Origin: Candidatus Roseilinea mizusawaensis
GTDB lineage: Bacteria > Chloroflexota > Anaerolineae > J036 > Brachytrichaceae
DNA: 64,000 nt
NCBI GenBank assembly: GCA_016841965.1
Contig: JAEANN010000022.1
Span: 96,734 to 160,733 of the forward strand
Direction: 5' to 3'
In this document: positions 16,933 to 25,557 of the stretch, piece after piece
How positions within the stretch are numbered: position 1 is the stretch's first letter
Layout of the letters: every line of letters starts with the position of its first letter
Notes under the pieces: model-generated
Told to the model about the DNA's origin: nothing
Database searches by the model: none
The model's input: the letters and a program-made list of their open reading frames with translations, nothing else
Translations under genes and position numbers: made by a program

Positions 16933-17859
16933 ATGGACCTCCTCGGCATCCTCGCGCTGGCCCTACTCTGGGGCTCATCGTTTTTGTTCATCAAGATCGG
17001 CCTGAACGGCGGCATGTCGCCGGTGCTGGTGGCCGGCGGGCGGTTGGCAGTTGGGGCTGCGCTGTTGTGGGGCGTGGTGCTGGCGCGCCGGCTGTTCGCG
17101 CCGGCCTCGTTCAAAAAACCCATCCCGCGCGAGCGCGCCCAGTGGATCAAAATCGCCCTCATCGGCCTGGTGAACAACGCCATACCTTTCCTGCTCATCG
17201 CGTGGGGCGAGCAGCGCATCAGCTCTGGCCTGGCGTCGGTGCTCAATTCATCGATGCCACTGTTCACCGTCCTGTTCGCCCATTTGCTGACCCATGATGA
17301 CCGCATCACGCCGGCCAAAGCAATCGGCGTGCTGATCGGCTTCGCCGGCGTCGCCGTCGTCATCACGCCGGGCGCAGCAGATCTGTCCGGCGAATTGCCG
17401 GGCAGCCTGGCCATCGTGGCCGCTTCTGCAGCCTATGCTATTGCCACCGTGTTTGTGCGGAAGACACTGACCGGCGCCACAGACCCTATCGCCACCGGCG
17501 CAGCACAGTTGGTCACAGCTTGTGTCTGGCTGGCGCCGCTGGTATTGGCCACCGGCGCGACGGCGCATCTCGACGCCGTTCCGCTCGACGCCATTCTCGC
17601 CGTCATCGCACTTGGCCTGCTGGGCACCGGCCTGGCTTACATCATCTACTATCTGCTCATCCAGCGCGCCAAAGCCTCGCAGATGTCGCTGGTCACGTAT
17701 TTGCTGCCGGTCACCGCATTGGTGTATGGCGCTATCTTTCTGGGCGAAGAAGTCACAGGCTACGCAGTGGCCGGCTTTGGATTGATCGTGTCGGGCATTT
17801 TGTTGGTCAATGTGGACGTAGTCCGCCGCGCCAACCACGCCGCGCCGGCAAAAATGTAA
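16933..17859 (+). CDS. DMT-superfamily permease (EamA family)
   Basis: 308 residues with ten predicted membrane helices in two EamA repeats (about 1-140 and 150-295). The start MDLLGILALALLWGSSFLFI is the typical EamA opening ('L-L-W-G-S-S-F'). The second repeat ends LGEEVTGYAVAGFGLIVSGI. EamA permeases export or import small metabolites or drugs; the substrate cannot be read from the sequence. A MerR-like promoter lies 100 bp upstream, which would fit drug- or metabolite-induced efflux. The gene stands alone, 59 bp before a coiled-coil protein in the same direction. Confidence 0.88.
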   Translation: MDLLGILALALLWGSSFLFIKIGLNGGMSPVLVAGGRLAVGAALLWGVVLARRLFAPASFKKPIPRERAQWIKIALIGLVNNAIPFLLIAWGEQRISSGLASVLNSSMPLFTVLFAHLLTHDDRITPAKAIGVLIGFAGVAVVITPGAADLSGELPGSLAIVAASAAYAIATVFVRKTLTGATDPIATGAAQLVTACVWLAPLVLATGATAHLDAVPLDAILAVIALGLLGTGLAYIIYYLLIQRAKASQMSLVTYLLPVTALVYGAIFLGEEVTGYAVAGFGLIVSGILLVNVDVVRRANHAAPAKM

Positions 17860-17918
17860 GGCAAGCCGGCGTACCTGCCTGGTGTGCTATGGCAGGGTGC
17901 GCGTGTTAGACTTACAGC

Positions 17919-19547
17919 ATGGATGAGTTGAACGCCCTGGTGCGCGCATGGGCCGTGCGCGCCCGCGCGCAGTGGAGCTTGCGCTGGCTGTTCATCGGCA
18001 TCGCCATTGGCCTGGCAGTTGCCATCATCCCTGCCCTCATCGCCCGCGTGGCACCGCTAGCAAGCCAGGCCACCCTGCTGGGAATCGGCGGGCTGTGCGC
18101 CGGCGCCGGCCTGCTGGCGACGCTTGTGTGGCCATGGATTCGCACACGTGGCCAAAGCAAACTGGTTTGGGCGCGCCAATTCGACACACAATTCCAGCTC
18201 GACGAGCGGCTCAGCACTGCATTCGAGTTGCAACAAGGCATCATTCAGACGCGCGATGACCACCTGCGCCAACTTCAACAGACCGACGCGCTGAACGCCG
18301 CCCACAGCATCAACATCGACACCGCCCTGCCCTGGCAGCTCCCCTGGCGACAAGCGCTGATTGCTCTGCTTGCACTGGCCATTTTGCTACTGGTAATCCT
18401 GCTGCCCAATCCACAGGAAGAGATGCTGGCAGCGCGCGAAGCAGCGCGCCAGACCCTTGCCCAGCAGGCGCAGTCGCTCGAAGCAGCCAAGCAAGCCATT
18501 CGCGATTCCAATCTGACCGACGAACAGAAACAGCAAGCACTAGAGGCGCTGGACGAGGCGCAAAACCGGCTCAATGACCCAAACACATCACCCGAAGAAG
18601 CCATGGCCGCCCTCAACGACGCACAAGCCCGGCTCGAAGCGCTGCGCGATGAAGCTTGGCAACAGCAGCGCGAAGACCTACAGCGGGCCGGCCAATCGAT
18701 GCAGCCCGATGAGTTGACCAATGCGCTGGCCGACGCGCTGTCCAGAGGCGATGTCGCCCAGGCCGCCGAGCAACTGAGCACTCTCACCCAGACTCCCGAC
18801 GGCCAGCCGCTTGACGAGGCGCAGCAGCAACAATTGGCTGATCAACTCGATCAGATGGCGCGCGAAATTCAAAAGTCCGACCCTGCCTCGGCCCAACATC
18901 TGCGCCAGGCCGCCCAAAGCCTACGCGAGCAAAACAGCGAGGGAGCGCGCGAGCAGCTCGAACAGGTAGCCCAATCGCTCAGTGAGGCGAACCAGGCGGC
19001 AGAGGCGTCGCGCAGCCTCGATGCCACCCAGGCGCAAGTCGACGCAGCCCGCCAGGCCATCGCGCAAGCCAGCCGGCAGGAACCACAACAAGCCCAGGGA
19101 AACCAATCGGGCAGTCAGGCTCCGCCATCCAAGGCCGGGCCGGCCAACCAGACCGCCGACAGTGAACAGGGTAATCAGCCCGCCGAGGGTGAACAGGCCG
19201 GTCAGCCGGGGTCCAGCGAGAGCAGCCGGCCTGTGCCTCAACCACAGACCAGCCCCGGCCACAGCGAAGATACCGGCTCAGACAACAGCGTGTGGGCGCC
19301 TGGCCCACGCCTCGGAAACGAGGGCGCGCAGGTGCAACTGCCCCAGGCCGGCGGCGACAGCGCCCCCAACCCATCAGGCCGTCCCAATCCCGGCGTGGGC
19401 GGCGCCGCCACCGTGCCCTATCAGCAGGTGTATCGCGAATACGCGCAGGCTGCCGACGAAGCCATGCAGCGCGGCGCAGTGCCGCCCGGTCTGCGAGACT
19501 ATGTGCGCGATTACTTCAGCTCGCTCGACCCGGCCGCGCGCCGCTGA
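17919..19547 (+). CDS. Membrane-anchored coiled-coil protein (DUF4175-like)
   Basis: 542 residues. Three membrane segments (about 22-45, 48-68, 143-162) are followed by a long Ala/Gln/Glu-rich coiled coil (about 165-390), a low-complexity Pro/Gly/Ser/Gln linker (about 390-490), and a conserved-looking tail VPYQQVYREYAQAADEAMQR...GLRDYVRDYFSSLDP. That tail and the layout recall DUF4175/BatA-associated proteins coded near MoxR ATPases, but no MoxR gene is near. The function is unknown; a structural or scaffolding role at the membrane is only a guess. It is followed 25 bp later by a glutaminyl cyclase gene and may be co-transcribed with it. Confidence 0.65.
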   Translation: MDELNALVRAWAVRARAQWSLRWLFIGIAIGLAVAIIPALIARVAPLASQATLLGIGGLCAGAGLLATLVWPWIRTRGQSKLVWARQFDTQFQLDERLSTAFELQQGIIQTRDDHLRQLQQTDALNAAHSINIDTALPWQLPWRQALIALLALAILLLVILLPNPQEEMLAAREAARQTLAQQAQSLEAAKQAIRDSNLTDEQKQQALEALDEAQNRLNDPNTSPEEAMAALNDAQARLEALRDEAWQQQREDLQRAGQSMQPDELTNALADALSRGDVAQAAEQLSTLTQTPDGQPLDEAQQQQLADQLDQMAREIQKSDPASAQHLRQAAQSLREQNSEGAREQLEQVAQSLSEANQAAEASRSLDATQAQVDAARQAIAQASRQEPQQAQGNQSGSQAPPSKAGPANQTADSEQGNQPAEGEQAGQPGSSESSRPVPQPQTSPGHSEDTGSDNSVWAPGPRLGNEGAQVQLPQAGGDSAPNPSGRPNPGVGGAATVPYQQVYREYAQAADEAMQRGAVPPGLRDYVRDYFSSLDPAARR

Positions 19548-19572
19548 GCGCAGCGATTGCGGAACATCCCCG

Positions 19573-20430
19573 ATGCATGCCCTAAAGAAAGTGCTGCTTT
19601 TCCTGCCGGCGCTGCTTGCAGGGGTGTGGATGGCCCTCACGCCGGGGCAAACCGCCTCCCACACGACGCCCCATACACCAGCCGGCGCGTCATCCATCAC
19701 CCTGACGCCGATATACACATGGCGCGTCATCGCCACCTATCCACACGACACAAACGCTTTCACGCAGGGACTAGTGTTCACCAATGGCGTGTTGTACGAA
19801 GGCACCGGCTGGTACGGCGCATCATCCCTGCGCCGGGTTGAGCTGGACAGCGGAAGCGTGCTACAGCAACACAACCTTGGCAACGCATACTTTGGCGAAG
19901 GGATCGCCATCGTCAGCGACACGATCTATCAGCTCACGTGGCAGAATGGCGTCGCATTCACCTACGACAAAACGAGCTTTACGCCGCTCGGCGTTTTCAG
20001 CTACACCACAGAGGGCTGGGGCCTGACTTATGACGGCCAGCGCCTCATCATGAGCGACGGCAGCGCAACGCTGTTGTTCCGTGACCCGACCACATTCGCT
20101 GTGCTCGGCCAGGTGCAGGTCATGGATGGCAGCCTGCCGGTTAACCGGCTTAACGAGCTGGAATACATCAACGGCGAGGTGTGGGCCAACGTGTGGATGA
20201 CGGATTGGATCGCGCGCATCGACCCGGCCACCGGGCGCGTGACAGGCTGGATCGACCTGAGGGGCATCATCACGCCGCACCCGCGCCTGAGCGACCCCAA
20301 CGCTGTGCTCAACGGCATCGCCTACGACGCGGTTGGGGGCCGGCTGTTCGTGAGCGGCAAACGCTGGCCGGCGCTCTTCGAGATCGAAGTGTACCGGCTG
20401 CTCTACATGCCTCTGGTCAGCCGGCCATAG
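19573..20430 (+). CDS. Glutaminyl-peptide cyclotransferase (bacterial beta-propeller type)
   Basis: 285 residues from the ATG at 19573. The same frame is open upstream, but there it only shadows the previous gene. A signal peptide or anchor (about 1-22) is followed by a Thr/Ser/Pro linker. The propeller then starts with VIATYPHDTNAFTQGLVF, the standard family opening. Further hallmarks are LYEGTGWYGASSLRRVEL, LTWQNGVAFTYD, EGWGLTYDG, LNELEYINGEVWANVW and LNGIAYDAVGGRLFVSGKRW. The enzyme cyclises N-terminal Gln to pyroglutamate on exported peptides. The last residues (YRLLYMPLVSRP) form a short tail like those of surface-anchored Chloroflexi proteins. Confidence 0.92.
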   Translation: MHALKKVLLFLPALLAGVWMALTPGQTASHTTPHTPAGASSITLTPIYTWRVIATYPHDTNAFTQGLVFTNGVLYEGTGWYGASSLRRVELDSGSVLQQHNLGNAYFGEGIAIVSDTIYQLTWQNGVAFTYDKTSFTPLGVFSYTTEGWGLTYDGQRLIMSDGSATLLFRDPTTFAVLGQVQVMDGSLPVNRLNELEYINGEVWANVWMTDWIARIDPATGRVTGWIDLRGIITPHPRLSDPNAVLNGIAYDAVGGRLFVSGKRWPALFEIEVYRLLYMPLVSRP

Positions 20431-20470
20431 CTGCCCGTCTCCCTAGCCCTCTCAGCCTGATCTCAGCACG

Positions 20471-20497
20471 AAGCAATAGAAGCAATAGAAGCAATAA
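20471..20497. repeat. 9-bp tandem repeat (AAGCAATAG x3)
   Basis: Units AAGCAATAG, AAGCAATAG and AAGCAATAA in the gap between the convergent cyclase and cysE genes. No gene or clear terminator is seen in the rest of that 147-bp gap. Confidence 0.93.
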
Positions 20498-20577
20498 AGG
20501 TCATCAAGACCCACACATCTTGTCTTTGTGTGCTTCGTTGCTTTGTGGTTCGTTTCCTGAAAAGATATGCCGGGCAC

Positions 20578-21279
20578 TCAGATCGAGAAGTCCTCGCCGC
20601 GCCACACACCCTCTTCGGGGCGATGAGGCAGGGGGTGCCGCTCGTGGCCGGCCACGCGCTGCTCCAGCAATTCCACCCGCTCGATCAGCGCCGTCAGCGT
20701 GGCGCCAATCGTATCGGGCAGTCGGCTGTGATCAAGGTCGGGGGCGTCAGTGGGCCGGTGCGGTTTGCTGCGCGTCACGATCTGGCCGGGGACGCCCACC
20801 ACCACCGAGTTTGGCGGCACGGGTTTGACAACCACGGCATTCGCGCCGATGCGGCTGTCGCTGCCGATCTCGATCGCGCCCAGAATCTTGGCGCCGGCCC
20901 CCACCACCACGCGGTCGCCCAACGTAGGGTGGCGCTTACCTTTGGCCAGGCTCACGCCACCCAGCGTCACACCGTGGTACAGAGTGACATCCGCACCAAC
21001 CTCGGCCGTCTCTCCGATCACCACACCCATACCGTGATCGATGAAGAACCCCGGTCCAATCGTCGCGCCGGGGTGAATCTCGATACCGGTCAGCGCGCGC
21101 ATGATGTGCGACACCCAGCGGCCTAGAAAGCGCAGCCGGCGCATCCAAAGCCAGTGCGCTATCCGATAACCCCACAGCGCATGCAAGCCGGGATAGCACA
21201 GCAAGACTTCGAGCGTACTGCGCGCAGCCGGATCGCGGTCAAATACGGACTGAATGTCGCGCCGGAGAGTGCTAAACAT
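20578..21279 (-). CDS. cysE: Serine O-acetyltransferase
   Basis: 233 residues from the ATG at 21279; the 46 codons the frame opens before it are repeat DNA. CysE acetylates L-serine with acetyl-CoA, the first step of cysteine synthesis. The N-terminal helical part is short, as in the compact form of the family ([29 protein letters not shown]). The left-handed beta-helix follows: [21 protein letters not shown] with catalytic His, [20 protein letters not shown], and [22 protein letters not shown]-terminal tail of about 60 residues is less conserved. It is downstream of cysK on the same strand, separated by 130 bp of mostly short repeats. Confidence 0.94.
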   Translation of the reverse strand: MFSTLRRDIQSVFDRDPAARSTLEVLLCYPGLHALWGYRIAHWLWMRRLRFLGRWVSHIMRALTGIEIHPGATIGPGFFIDHGMGVVIGETAEVGADVTLYHGVTLGGVSLAKGKRHPTLGDRVVVGAGAKILGAIEIGSDSRIGANAVVVKPVPPNSVVVGVPGQIVTRSKPHRPTDAPDLDHSRLPDTIGATLTALIERVELLEQRVAGHERHPLPHRPEEGVWRGEDFSI

Positions 21280-21357
21280 GTCGATTGACAATTGCGGATT
21301 GACGAGATTAACGAGTATTGACGAGATTAACGAAATTGACGATTGACAAGCTGCAGT

Positions 21358-21413
21358 CTGTGATCTGTCGTCTGTGATCTGTCGTCTGCACTGTGCCGTC
21401 CGTCGTCTGTCAT
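21358..21413. repeat. Heptamer array in the cysK-cysE gap, over the cysK stop (CTGTSRT, 8 units)
   Basis: Eight 7-bp units: CTGTGAT, CTGTCGT, CTGTGAT, CTGTCGT, CTGCACT, GTGCCGT, CCGTCGT, CTGTCAT. The last one contains the cysK stop codon. The remaining gap (21280-21350) carries further imperfect repeats of GATTGAC and GAGATTAAC-like words. Confidence 0.85.
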
Positions 21414-22345
21414 GCATCAGCCAGATTGGCGTACAGCGCCGTGCTGAGATAGCGCTCGCCGAAAGACGGGATGATAACGACGATGAGCTTGCCGGCGTTT
21501 TCGGGCCGGCGCGCTACTTGCAGCGCCGCCCACAACGCCGCGCCCGACGAGATGCCGACCAACAGTCCCTCTTCGCGCGCCGCACGCCGGGCCGTCTCGA
21601 AGGCATCCTCACTCTTCACGCGCACCACTTCGTCATAGATGGCCGTGTTGAGCACCTGCGGCACGAATCCCGCGCCGATGCCCTGAATGGGATGCGGCCC
21701 TTTCTGACCACCCGACAGCACCGGCGACGCATCCGGTTCCACCGCGATGACTTTGAAGGACGGTTTGCGCGACTTGATGACTTCGCCCACGCCGGTAATC
21801 GTGCCGCCCGTACCGACGCCGGCTACCAGAATATCAGCCTGGCCATCGGTGTCGCGCCAGATCTCCTCGGCAGTGGTGCGGCGGTGAATCTCTGGGTTGG
21901 CCGGATTCTGAAACTGCTGGGGGATGAAATAGCGCGGGTCAGAACGGGCCAGTTCTTCGGCTTTACGAATGGCGCCGGCCATACCCTCGGCCGCCGGCGT
22001 CAGGATCAGCTCTGCGCCATAGGCGCGCAGGAGGATGCGCCGCTCTTTGCTCATCGATTCTGGCATGGTCAGCGCGCACTTGTAGCCGCGCGCCGCGCAC
22101 ACCATAGCCAGCGCGATGCCGGTGTTGCCGCTGGTCGGTTCTAGGATGATCGTGTCGGGCTTGATCAGCCCTGCTCGCTCCGCTGCGTCAATCATGGCGG
22201 CGCCGATGCGGTCTTTGACACTATGCGCCGGGTTGAAAAACTCCAGCTTGGCCACAACTTGCGCAACACTGCCTTGGGCCAGGCGCTGGATGCGCACCAG
22301 CGGCGTGTTGCCAATCAGTTCGGTCACATTCTGCGCGATCTTCAT
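21410..22345 (-). CDS. cysK: Cysteine synthase (O-acetylserine sulfhydrylase)
   Basis: 311 residues from the ATG at 22345, which has a strong GGAGG site 8 bases before it. This PLP enzyme makes cysteine from O-acetylserine and sulfide. Motifs include [14 protein letters not shown] (about 8-21), the PLP lysine in [17 protein letters not shown] (about Lys 43), the [12 protein letters not shown] loop, and the phosphate loop [15 protein letters not shown]. The C-terminal [12 protein letters not shown] is present. It forms a cysteine unit with cysE. The 328-bp leader upstream is rich in hairpins, and the stop codon lies in a heptamer array. Confidence 0.96.
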   Translation of the reverse strand: MKIAQNVTELIGNTPLVRIQRLAQGSVAQVVAKLEFFNPAHSVKDRIGAAMIDAAERAGLIKPDTIILEPTSGNTGIALAMVCAARGYKCALTMPESMSKERRILLRAYGAELILTPAAEGMAGAIRKAEELARSDPRYFIPQQFQNPANPEIHRRTTAEEIWRDTDGQADILVAGVGTGGTITGVGEVIKSRKPSFKVIAVEPDASPVLSGGQKGPHPIQGIGAGFVPQVLNTAIYDEVVRVKSEDAFETARRAAREEGLLVGISSGAALWAALQVARRPENAGKLIVVIIPSFGERYLSTALYANLADA

Positions 22346-22673
22346 GTGTGTAACCTCCAAAAAATTCCAACATACCCGATGCATGCAAATCTGTGGCAGG
22401 TCTTGCTTGCGCCACGCGAAGGCACGAATAGAGAATTCGCGTCGCAGTTCCGCCCCCTGGGAGCGCACAGCCCAGGTGATTGGGCTGCGCTATTTCAACA
22501 AGCGCCGGGGCGATAGAGTTGTAGAGCGGACGGCCGGCTTGAGGCCGCCCGCTAACTACAGAGGCAGGTCAGGCTAATCTGCGGCGCATGTCGCAGGCCG
22601 GCGCAGCCCGACTGAGCGGGGCCGGCTGGGCGACCGATAGGACTGTTGAAGCGCCGCAACATCATGGGCGGCA
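22346..22673 (-). promoter_or_regulatory. Structured leader between rbsK and cysK
   Basis: A 328-bp stretch with no gene. On the minus strand it holds a long hairpin at 22559-22521 (AGCGGGCGGCC paired with GGCCGTCCGCT, plus GTAG/CTAC flanks). A second hairpin is at 22491-22462 (AGCGCAGCCCA with TGGGCTGTGCGCT), followed by two mutually exclusive pairings: 22442-22436 with 22420-22414, or 22441-22435 with 22429-22423. The word GGGCGGAACTGCG (within 22458-22443) is two changes away from the T-box core, but the paired CCCT arm is missing. It may be rbsK termination plus a cysK leader; riboswitch identity is unproven. Confidence 0.35.
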
Positions 22674-23633
22674 TTATAGCGCGGCCGAATCGGCCACAGG
22701 CAATGTTTGCAGCGCAGCTTCGACTTCAGGCCGGTAAGGCAGCGAGCTTTGCGCCCCCATGCGCGTCACCGACAACGCAGCGACGACATTGGCCTTGCCG
22801 ATCGCTTCATGCAGTGTGGCGCCTTCACCCAGGAACACCGCCAGCGCGCCGATAAACGCATCGCCGGCTGCCGTGGGATCGACCGGCTCAACGCGCCTGG
22901 CCGGTATATGCTCGGCGGCATCCCCGGTGACGCACAGCGCGCCGCGCGCGCCCAGCGTGACGATGACCGCCTGTGGGCCGCGCAAAAGCAACTTGCGGGC
23001 GGCAGCCTCGGCCTGTGAAATCGTGCTCACCGGCATACCGGTTAGCGACTCCGCTTCTGTCTCATTCGGCACACACAGGTCTGTCAGAGCCAGCAGCGCA
23101 TCGGGCAGCGGCTGCGCAGGCGCCGGCGCAGGGTTCAAAATGGTACGCACTCCTGCGCCGCGCGCCAGGCGAAACGCCTCCAGCACAGAGTCCAGCGGGA
23201 TCTCTAACTGGCATACCACAGCACTGGCCGACTCGATCGCGCTGCGCGCCGCGCGCACATCGTCGGGCGAGACCCTACCATTTGCCCCCGGCGTCACTAC
23301 CAGATAGTTGTTGGCCTCGTCATCAACCAGAACGATTGCCACCCCCGTGAATGCAGCATCGTCAAACAAGACATGGGCAACATCGATACCTTGCGCGCGA
23401 TAGTTGCGCAGAATCTCCTCGCCAAACGCATCGCGGCCAAGTTTGGTCACGAGTGTGACATTCGCTCCAAGCCGGGCGGCCGTCACAGCCTGATTGGCGC
23501 CCTTGCCGCCGTAGAAGGTGCTGAAAGAATGGCCGATGATGGTCTCACCGCGCCGGGGCGCCCTGGGCACGCGAGAAACCAGGTCTATGTTCGAGCTGCC
23601 AACGACACAAATTGAAGGGGGATGTTCAGTCAT
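22674..23633 (-). CDS. rbsK: Ribokinase
   Basis: 319 residues from the ATG at 23633, which has AGGAG five bases upstream. A PfkB-family sugar kinase that phosphorylates D-ribose at O5. The N-terminal ICVVGSSNIDLVSRVPRAPR and YGGKGANQAVTAARLGANV are ribokinase signature 1. Signature 2 reads DPTAAGDAFIGALAVFLG, with the catalytic-base Asp in AAGDAF (the usual Thr after GD is Ala here). NPAPAPAQPLPDALL and PNETEAESLTG are also typical. No ribose transporter or repressor gene is nearby. It is upstream of cysK in the same direction, but the long leader argues against one operon. Confidence 0.93.
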   Translation of the reverse strand: MTEHPPSICVVGSSNIDLVSRVPRAPRRGETIIGHSFSTFYGGKGANQAVTAARLGANVTLVTKLGRDAFGEEILRNYRAQGIDVAHVLFDDAAFTGVAIVLVDDEANNYLVVTPGANGRVSPDDVRAARSAIESASAVVCQLEIPLDSVLEAFRLARGAGVRTILNPAPAPAQPLPDALLALTDLCVPNETEAESLTGMPVSTISQAEAAARKLLLRGPQAVIVTLGARGALCVTGDAAEHIPARRVEPVDPTAAGDAFIGALAVFLGEGATLHEAIGKANVVAALSVTRMGAQSSLPYRPEVEAALQTLPVADSAAL

Positions 23634-23689
23634 TTCAACTCCTGCTAAGATATGGTAACAAATCAGCATCCAGACTGCTTGTGGTGGAC

Positions 23690-23715
23690 ACAGAGGTTGA
23701 CAACAGAGGTTGACA
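23690..23715 (+). repeat. 13-bp tandem duplication ending at the spoVS start (ACAGAGGTTGACA x2)
   Basis: Two perfect copies end directly before the spoVS ATG. Each carries AGAGG, so the ribosome-binding site is duplicated; the copy next to the ATG has good spacing. TTGACA also matches a -35 box, which may be chance. Confidence 0.9.
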
Positions 23716-23976
23716 ATGGAGCTAATCAAGGTATCGGCCAACTCTCGCTCAACCGCCGTGGCAGGCGCCATCGCGGGAGTTGTGCGCGAGCATGGGCGCG
23801 CTGAGATACAGGCAATCGGCGCCGGCGCAGTCAATCAAGCGGTCAAGGCCGCCACAATCGCGCGCGGTTATCTGTTACTGGACGGGATCAATATCATTGT
23901 GATTCCTTCGTTCGGGGAGATCACCATCGATGGCGCACAGCGCACCACCATCAAGCTGATCATCGAACCGCGATGA
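23716..23976 (+). CDS. spoVS: Stage V sporulation protein S (SpoVS)
   Basis: 86 residues, the exact size of the family. The whole protein matches the SpoVS pattern: MELIKVSANSRSTAVAGAIA, then VNQAVKAATIARGYLL and IVIPSFGEITIDG. SpoVS is a small Alba-like nucleic-acid-binding protein. It is needed for septation in Bacillus spores but occurs widely in non-sporulating Chloroflexi and Deinococcus-Thermus, where its role is not settled. The ATG at 23716 is preferred over the in-frame TTG at 23710. It is a single gene, convergent with uridine phosphorylase; no other sporulation gene is in the window. Confidence 0.95.
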   Translation: MELIKVSANSRSTAVAGAIAGVVREHGRAEIQAIGAGAVNQAVKAATIARGYLLLDGINIIVIPSFGEITIDGAQRTTIKLIIEPR

Positions 23977-24061
23977 TGCCGGGGCATGAAAAGTCGGCTG
24001 GCCCGCCCGTTCACAAGCGCTCACTCGGCGCTGGGTGTGCCACGTATTGCAGCGAGAGCGA

Positions 24062-24832
24062 CTAGCCGGGATGTATGCTTGCTGCAAGCAGTGCAACACG
24101 AATTGCATTGTCCACCGCAATGGCCTTCTGCTCCAACACCACCGATTCGCCAGTTGTGCGTTGCGCAATGACACCGCACACACACCCCGCCGCAAAACCA
24201 TAGACACCGGCCATCTTGAAGAGCGTGCCACACTCCATCTCGTAGTTCAGCACGTTGAGGCGGCGGTATTCCTCAGTAATGCCCTGCAGCCGGCGCAACA
24301 GGTTCGGGTTGGCCGACGATTCGGTGCGCTCCTGGCCTTCATAGAACGTGTCTACCGAAGCGGTGATGCCTACATAGTGCTCCACGCCAAGGGTCTGCGC
24401 TGCCTGCGCCAGCGCCACCGTCAGAAATGGGTCGGCTGCCGCCGGATATTCAAGCGGCGCAATGTCATTGGCCGCGCCCTGCCGGCACAACGCCGCACTC
24501 GAAATGACCACACTGCCCGGCAGCACATGCGGCTGGATCGAGCCGGTGGTGCCAATGCGGATGATCTGCCGGATGCCTACCTGTCTTAACTCGTTCACCA
24601 CGATGCTGAGCGAGGGCGCCCCCATGCCGCTGGTGGCCGATAGGACTGGCATGCCGTTTGGCAGCAAACCAACATAGCTGTTCAGCCCTCGATGTTGAGA
24701 CAACAGGCGCGCCGCTTGCAGATGCCTTTCAGCGATCACCTGCGCCCGCTCCGGGTCGCCGGAAAGGAGCGCCGTTGTCGGTGGATTGGGGCCTAAGTCC
24801 TCGCGGCCAAAACCGATATGGTAGTAACGCAT
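24062..24832 (-). CDS. udp: Uridine phosphorylase
   Basis: 256 residues. It cleaves uridine with phosphate to uracil and ribose-1-phosphate. It aligns along its length with E. coli Udp: LLSGDPERAQVIAE (phosphate loop), SGMGAPSLSIVVNELRQVGI, IRIGTTGSIQPHVLPGSVVI, then GITASVDTFYEGQER and the ribose-site NYEMECGTLFKMA. The late GVIAQRT is also typical. It lies 32 bp downstream of the methyltransferase-like gene in the same direction. With ribokinase 430 bp away on the other side of spoVS, a nucleoside/ribose salvage theme is possible, though they are separate units. Confidence 0.93.
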   Translation of the reverse strand: MRYYHIGFGREDLGPNPPTTALLSGDPERAQVIAERHLQAARLLSQHRGLNSYVGLLPNGMPVLSATSGMGAPSLSIVVNELRQVGIRQIIRIGTTGSIQPHVLPGSVVISSAALCRQGAANDIAPLEYPAAADPFLTVALAQAAQTLGVEHYVGITASVDTFYEGQERTESSANPNLLRRLQGITEEYRRLNVLNYEMECGTLFKMAGVYGFAAGCVCGVIAQRTTGESVVLEQKAIAVDNAIRVALLAASIHPG

Positions 24833-24864
24833 ACTGCCTATTATCGGTTATCGGTGAGGCTGGG

Positions 24865-25365
24865 TCAGTAGATGAATGGCAGCAGTTTCTTCACGCGGCG
24901 TTGATAGGCGCGATAGCCGGCGTAGCGCTCGACCAGCCAAGCTTCCTCGCGCCGCGATTTGCGGTCAAAGAAGATGAAGACACCCACCGATAGCGCCAGC
25001 CCAATCAGACTGCCGCACAACAGCGCCCAGGCCAGCGCGCCTAAAATAATGCCGGCATAGATGGGATGCCGCACCACACGATACAGGCCGGATGCCACCA
25101 TCTCGCCGTTGTCAATCGGCTTGGGCAACGCAGTCAGGTTGCGGCCCAGGCTGATGACGCCACCCAGCACAAACACTCCCGCTACACCGGCCAGCGCCAA
25201 CCCAACCCCTATGCCGACACCGGACGTGACACCGCCCTGGCCACCAGTCAACCAAGTCGCCAACGCCACCAACGGCCCCAACGTGAATTGTGCGATGACC
25301 CACCACTCGCCCCGTGAACCAAAGCGATCTGTGGCAGCCTGCGTAACGCTCTGAGCATTCACCAT
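24865..25365 (-). CDS. Isoprenylcysteine carboxyl methyltransferase-like membrane protein
   Basis: 166 residues from the ATG at 25365, which has an AAGGTGA site upstream; an earlier GTG at 25410 is less likely. Four or five membrane helices are visible. The C-terminal half carries the ICMT/PEMT signature: SGLYRVVRHPIYAGIILGAL with the SAM-binding RHPxY core, then the REEAWLVERYAGYRAYQRR stretch with the Glu and the Y-x-x-Y pattern. Bacterial members methylate lipids or unknown small targets; the substrate here cannot be told. It is the first gene of a likely two-gene unit with udp. Confidence 0.85.
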   Translation of the reverse strand: MVNAQSVTQAATDRFGSRGEWWVIAQFTLGPLVALATWLTGGQGGVTSGVGIGVGLALAGVAGVFVLGGVISLGRNLTALPKPIDNGEMVASGLYRVVRHPIYAGIILGALAWALLCGSLIGLALSVGVFIFFDRKSRREEAWLVERYAGYRAYQRRVKKLLPFIY

Positions 25366-25428
25366 GTCTTCACCTTGCTCTAACACAGCGCACACCTCCC
25401 TCTCACACAATTCCTATGCAGTAAACTT

Positions 25429-25446
25429 ACGATACAGCCGTATCGT
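25429..25446. promoter_or_regulatory. Perfect 7-bp inverted repeat, TetR-operator-like
   Basis: ACGATAC-agcc-GTATCGT lies in the 192-bp gap between the divergent methyltransferase and Zn-peptidase genes. The size and sequence style resemble TetR-family operators. No TetR gene is in the window. Confidence 0.45.
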
Positions 25447-25557
25447 TAGAAATATCTTGATCGACGGTGAGACGAGTGAGGCAGCGCAAGCTGCACCAAA
25501 GGCGCGCGTGTGAACGAACGCGCATTGCCAAACAACCAGACAAAAGAGGAAAGACCC

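Noticed and set aside
18982..19572. Upstream extension of the glutaminyl cyclase frame
   Set aside because: It overlaps the coiled-coil gene and has its out-of-frame composition; the signal-peptide ATG at 19573 is the start.
22443..22458. T-box riboswitch before cysK
   Set aside because: Only the core-like word is present; the UGG bulge is CGG, no complementary CCCT arm and no clear specifier loop are found.
23716..23976. SpoVS as evidence for sporulation
   Set aside because: SpoVS is common in non-sporulating Chloroflexi and Deinococcus-Thermus, and no other sporulation gene is present.
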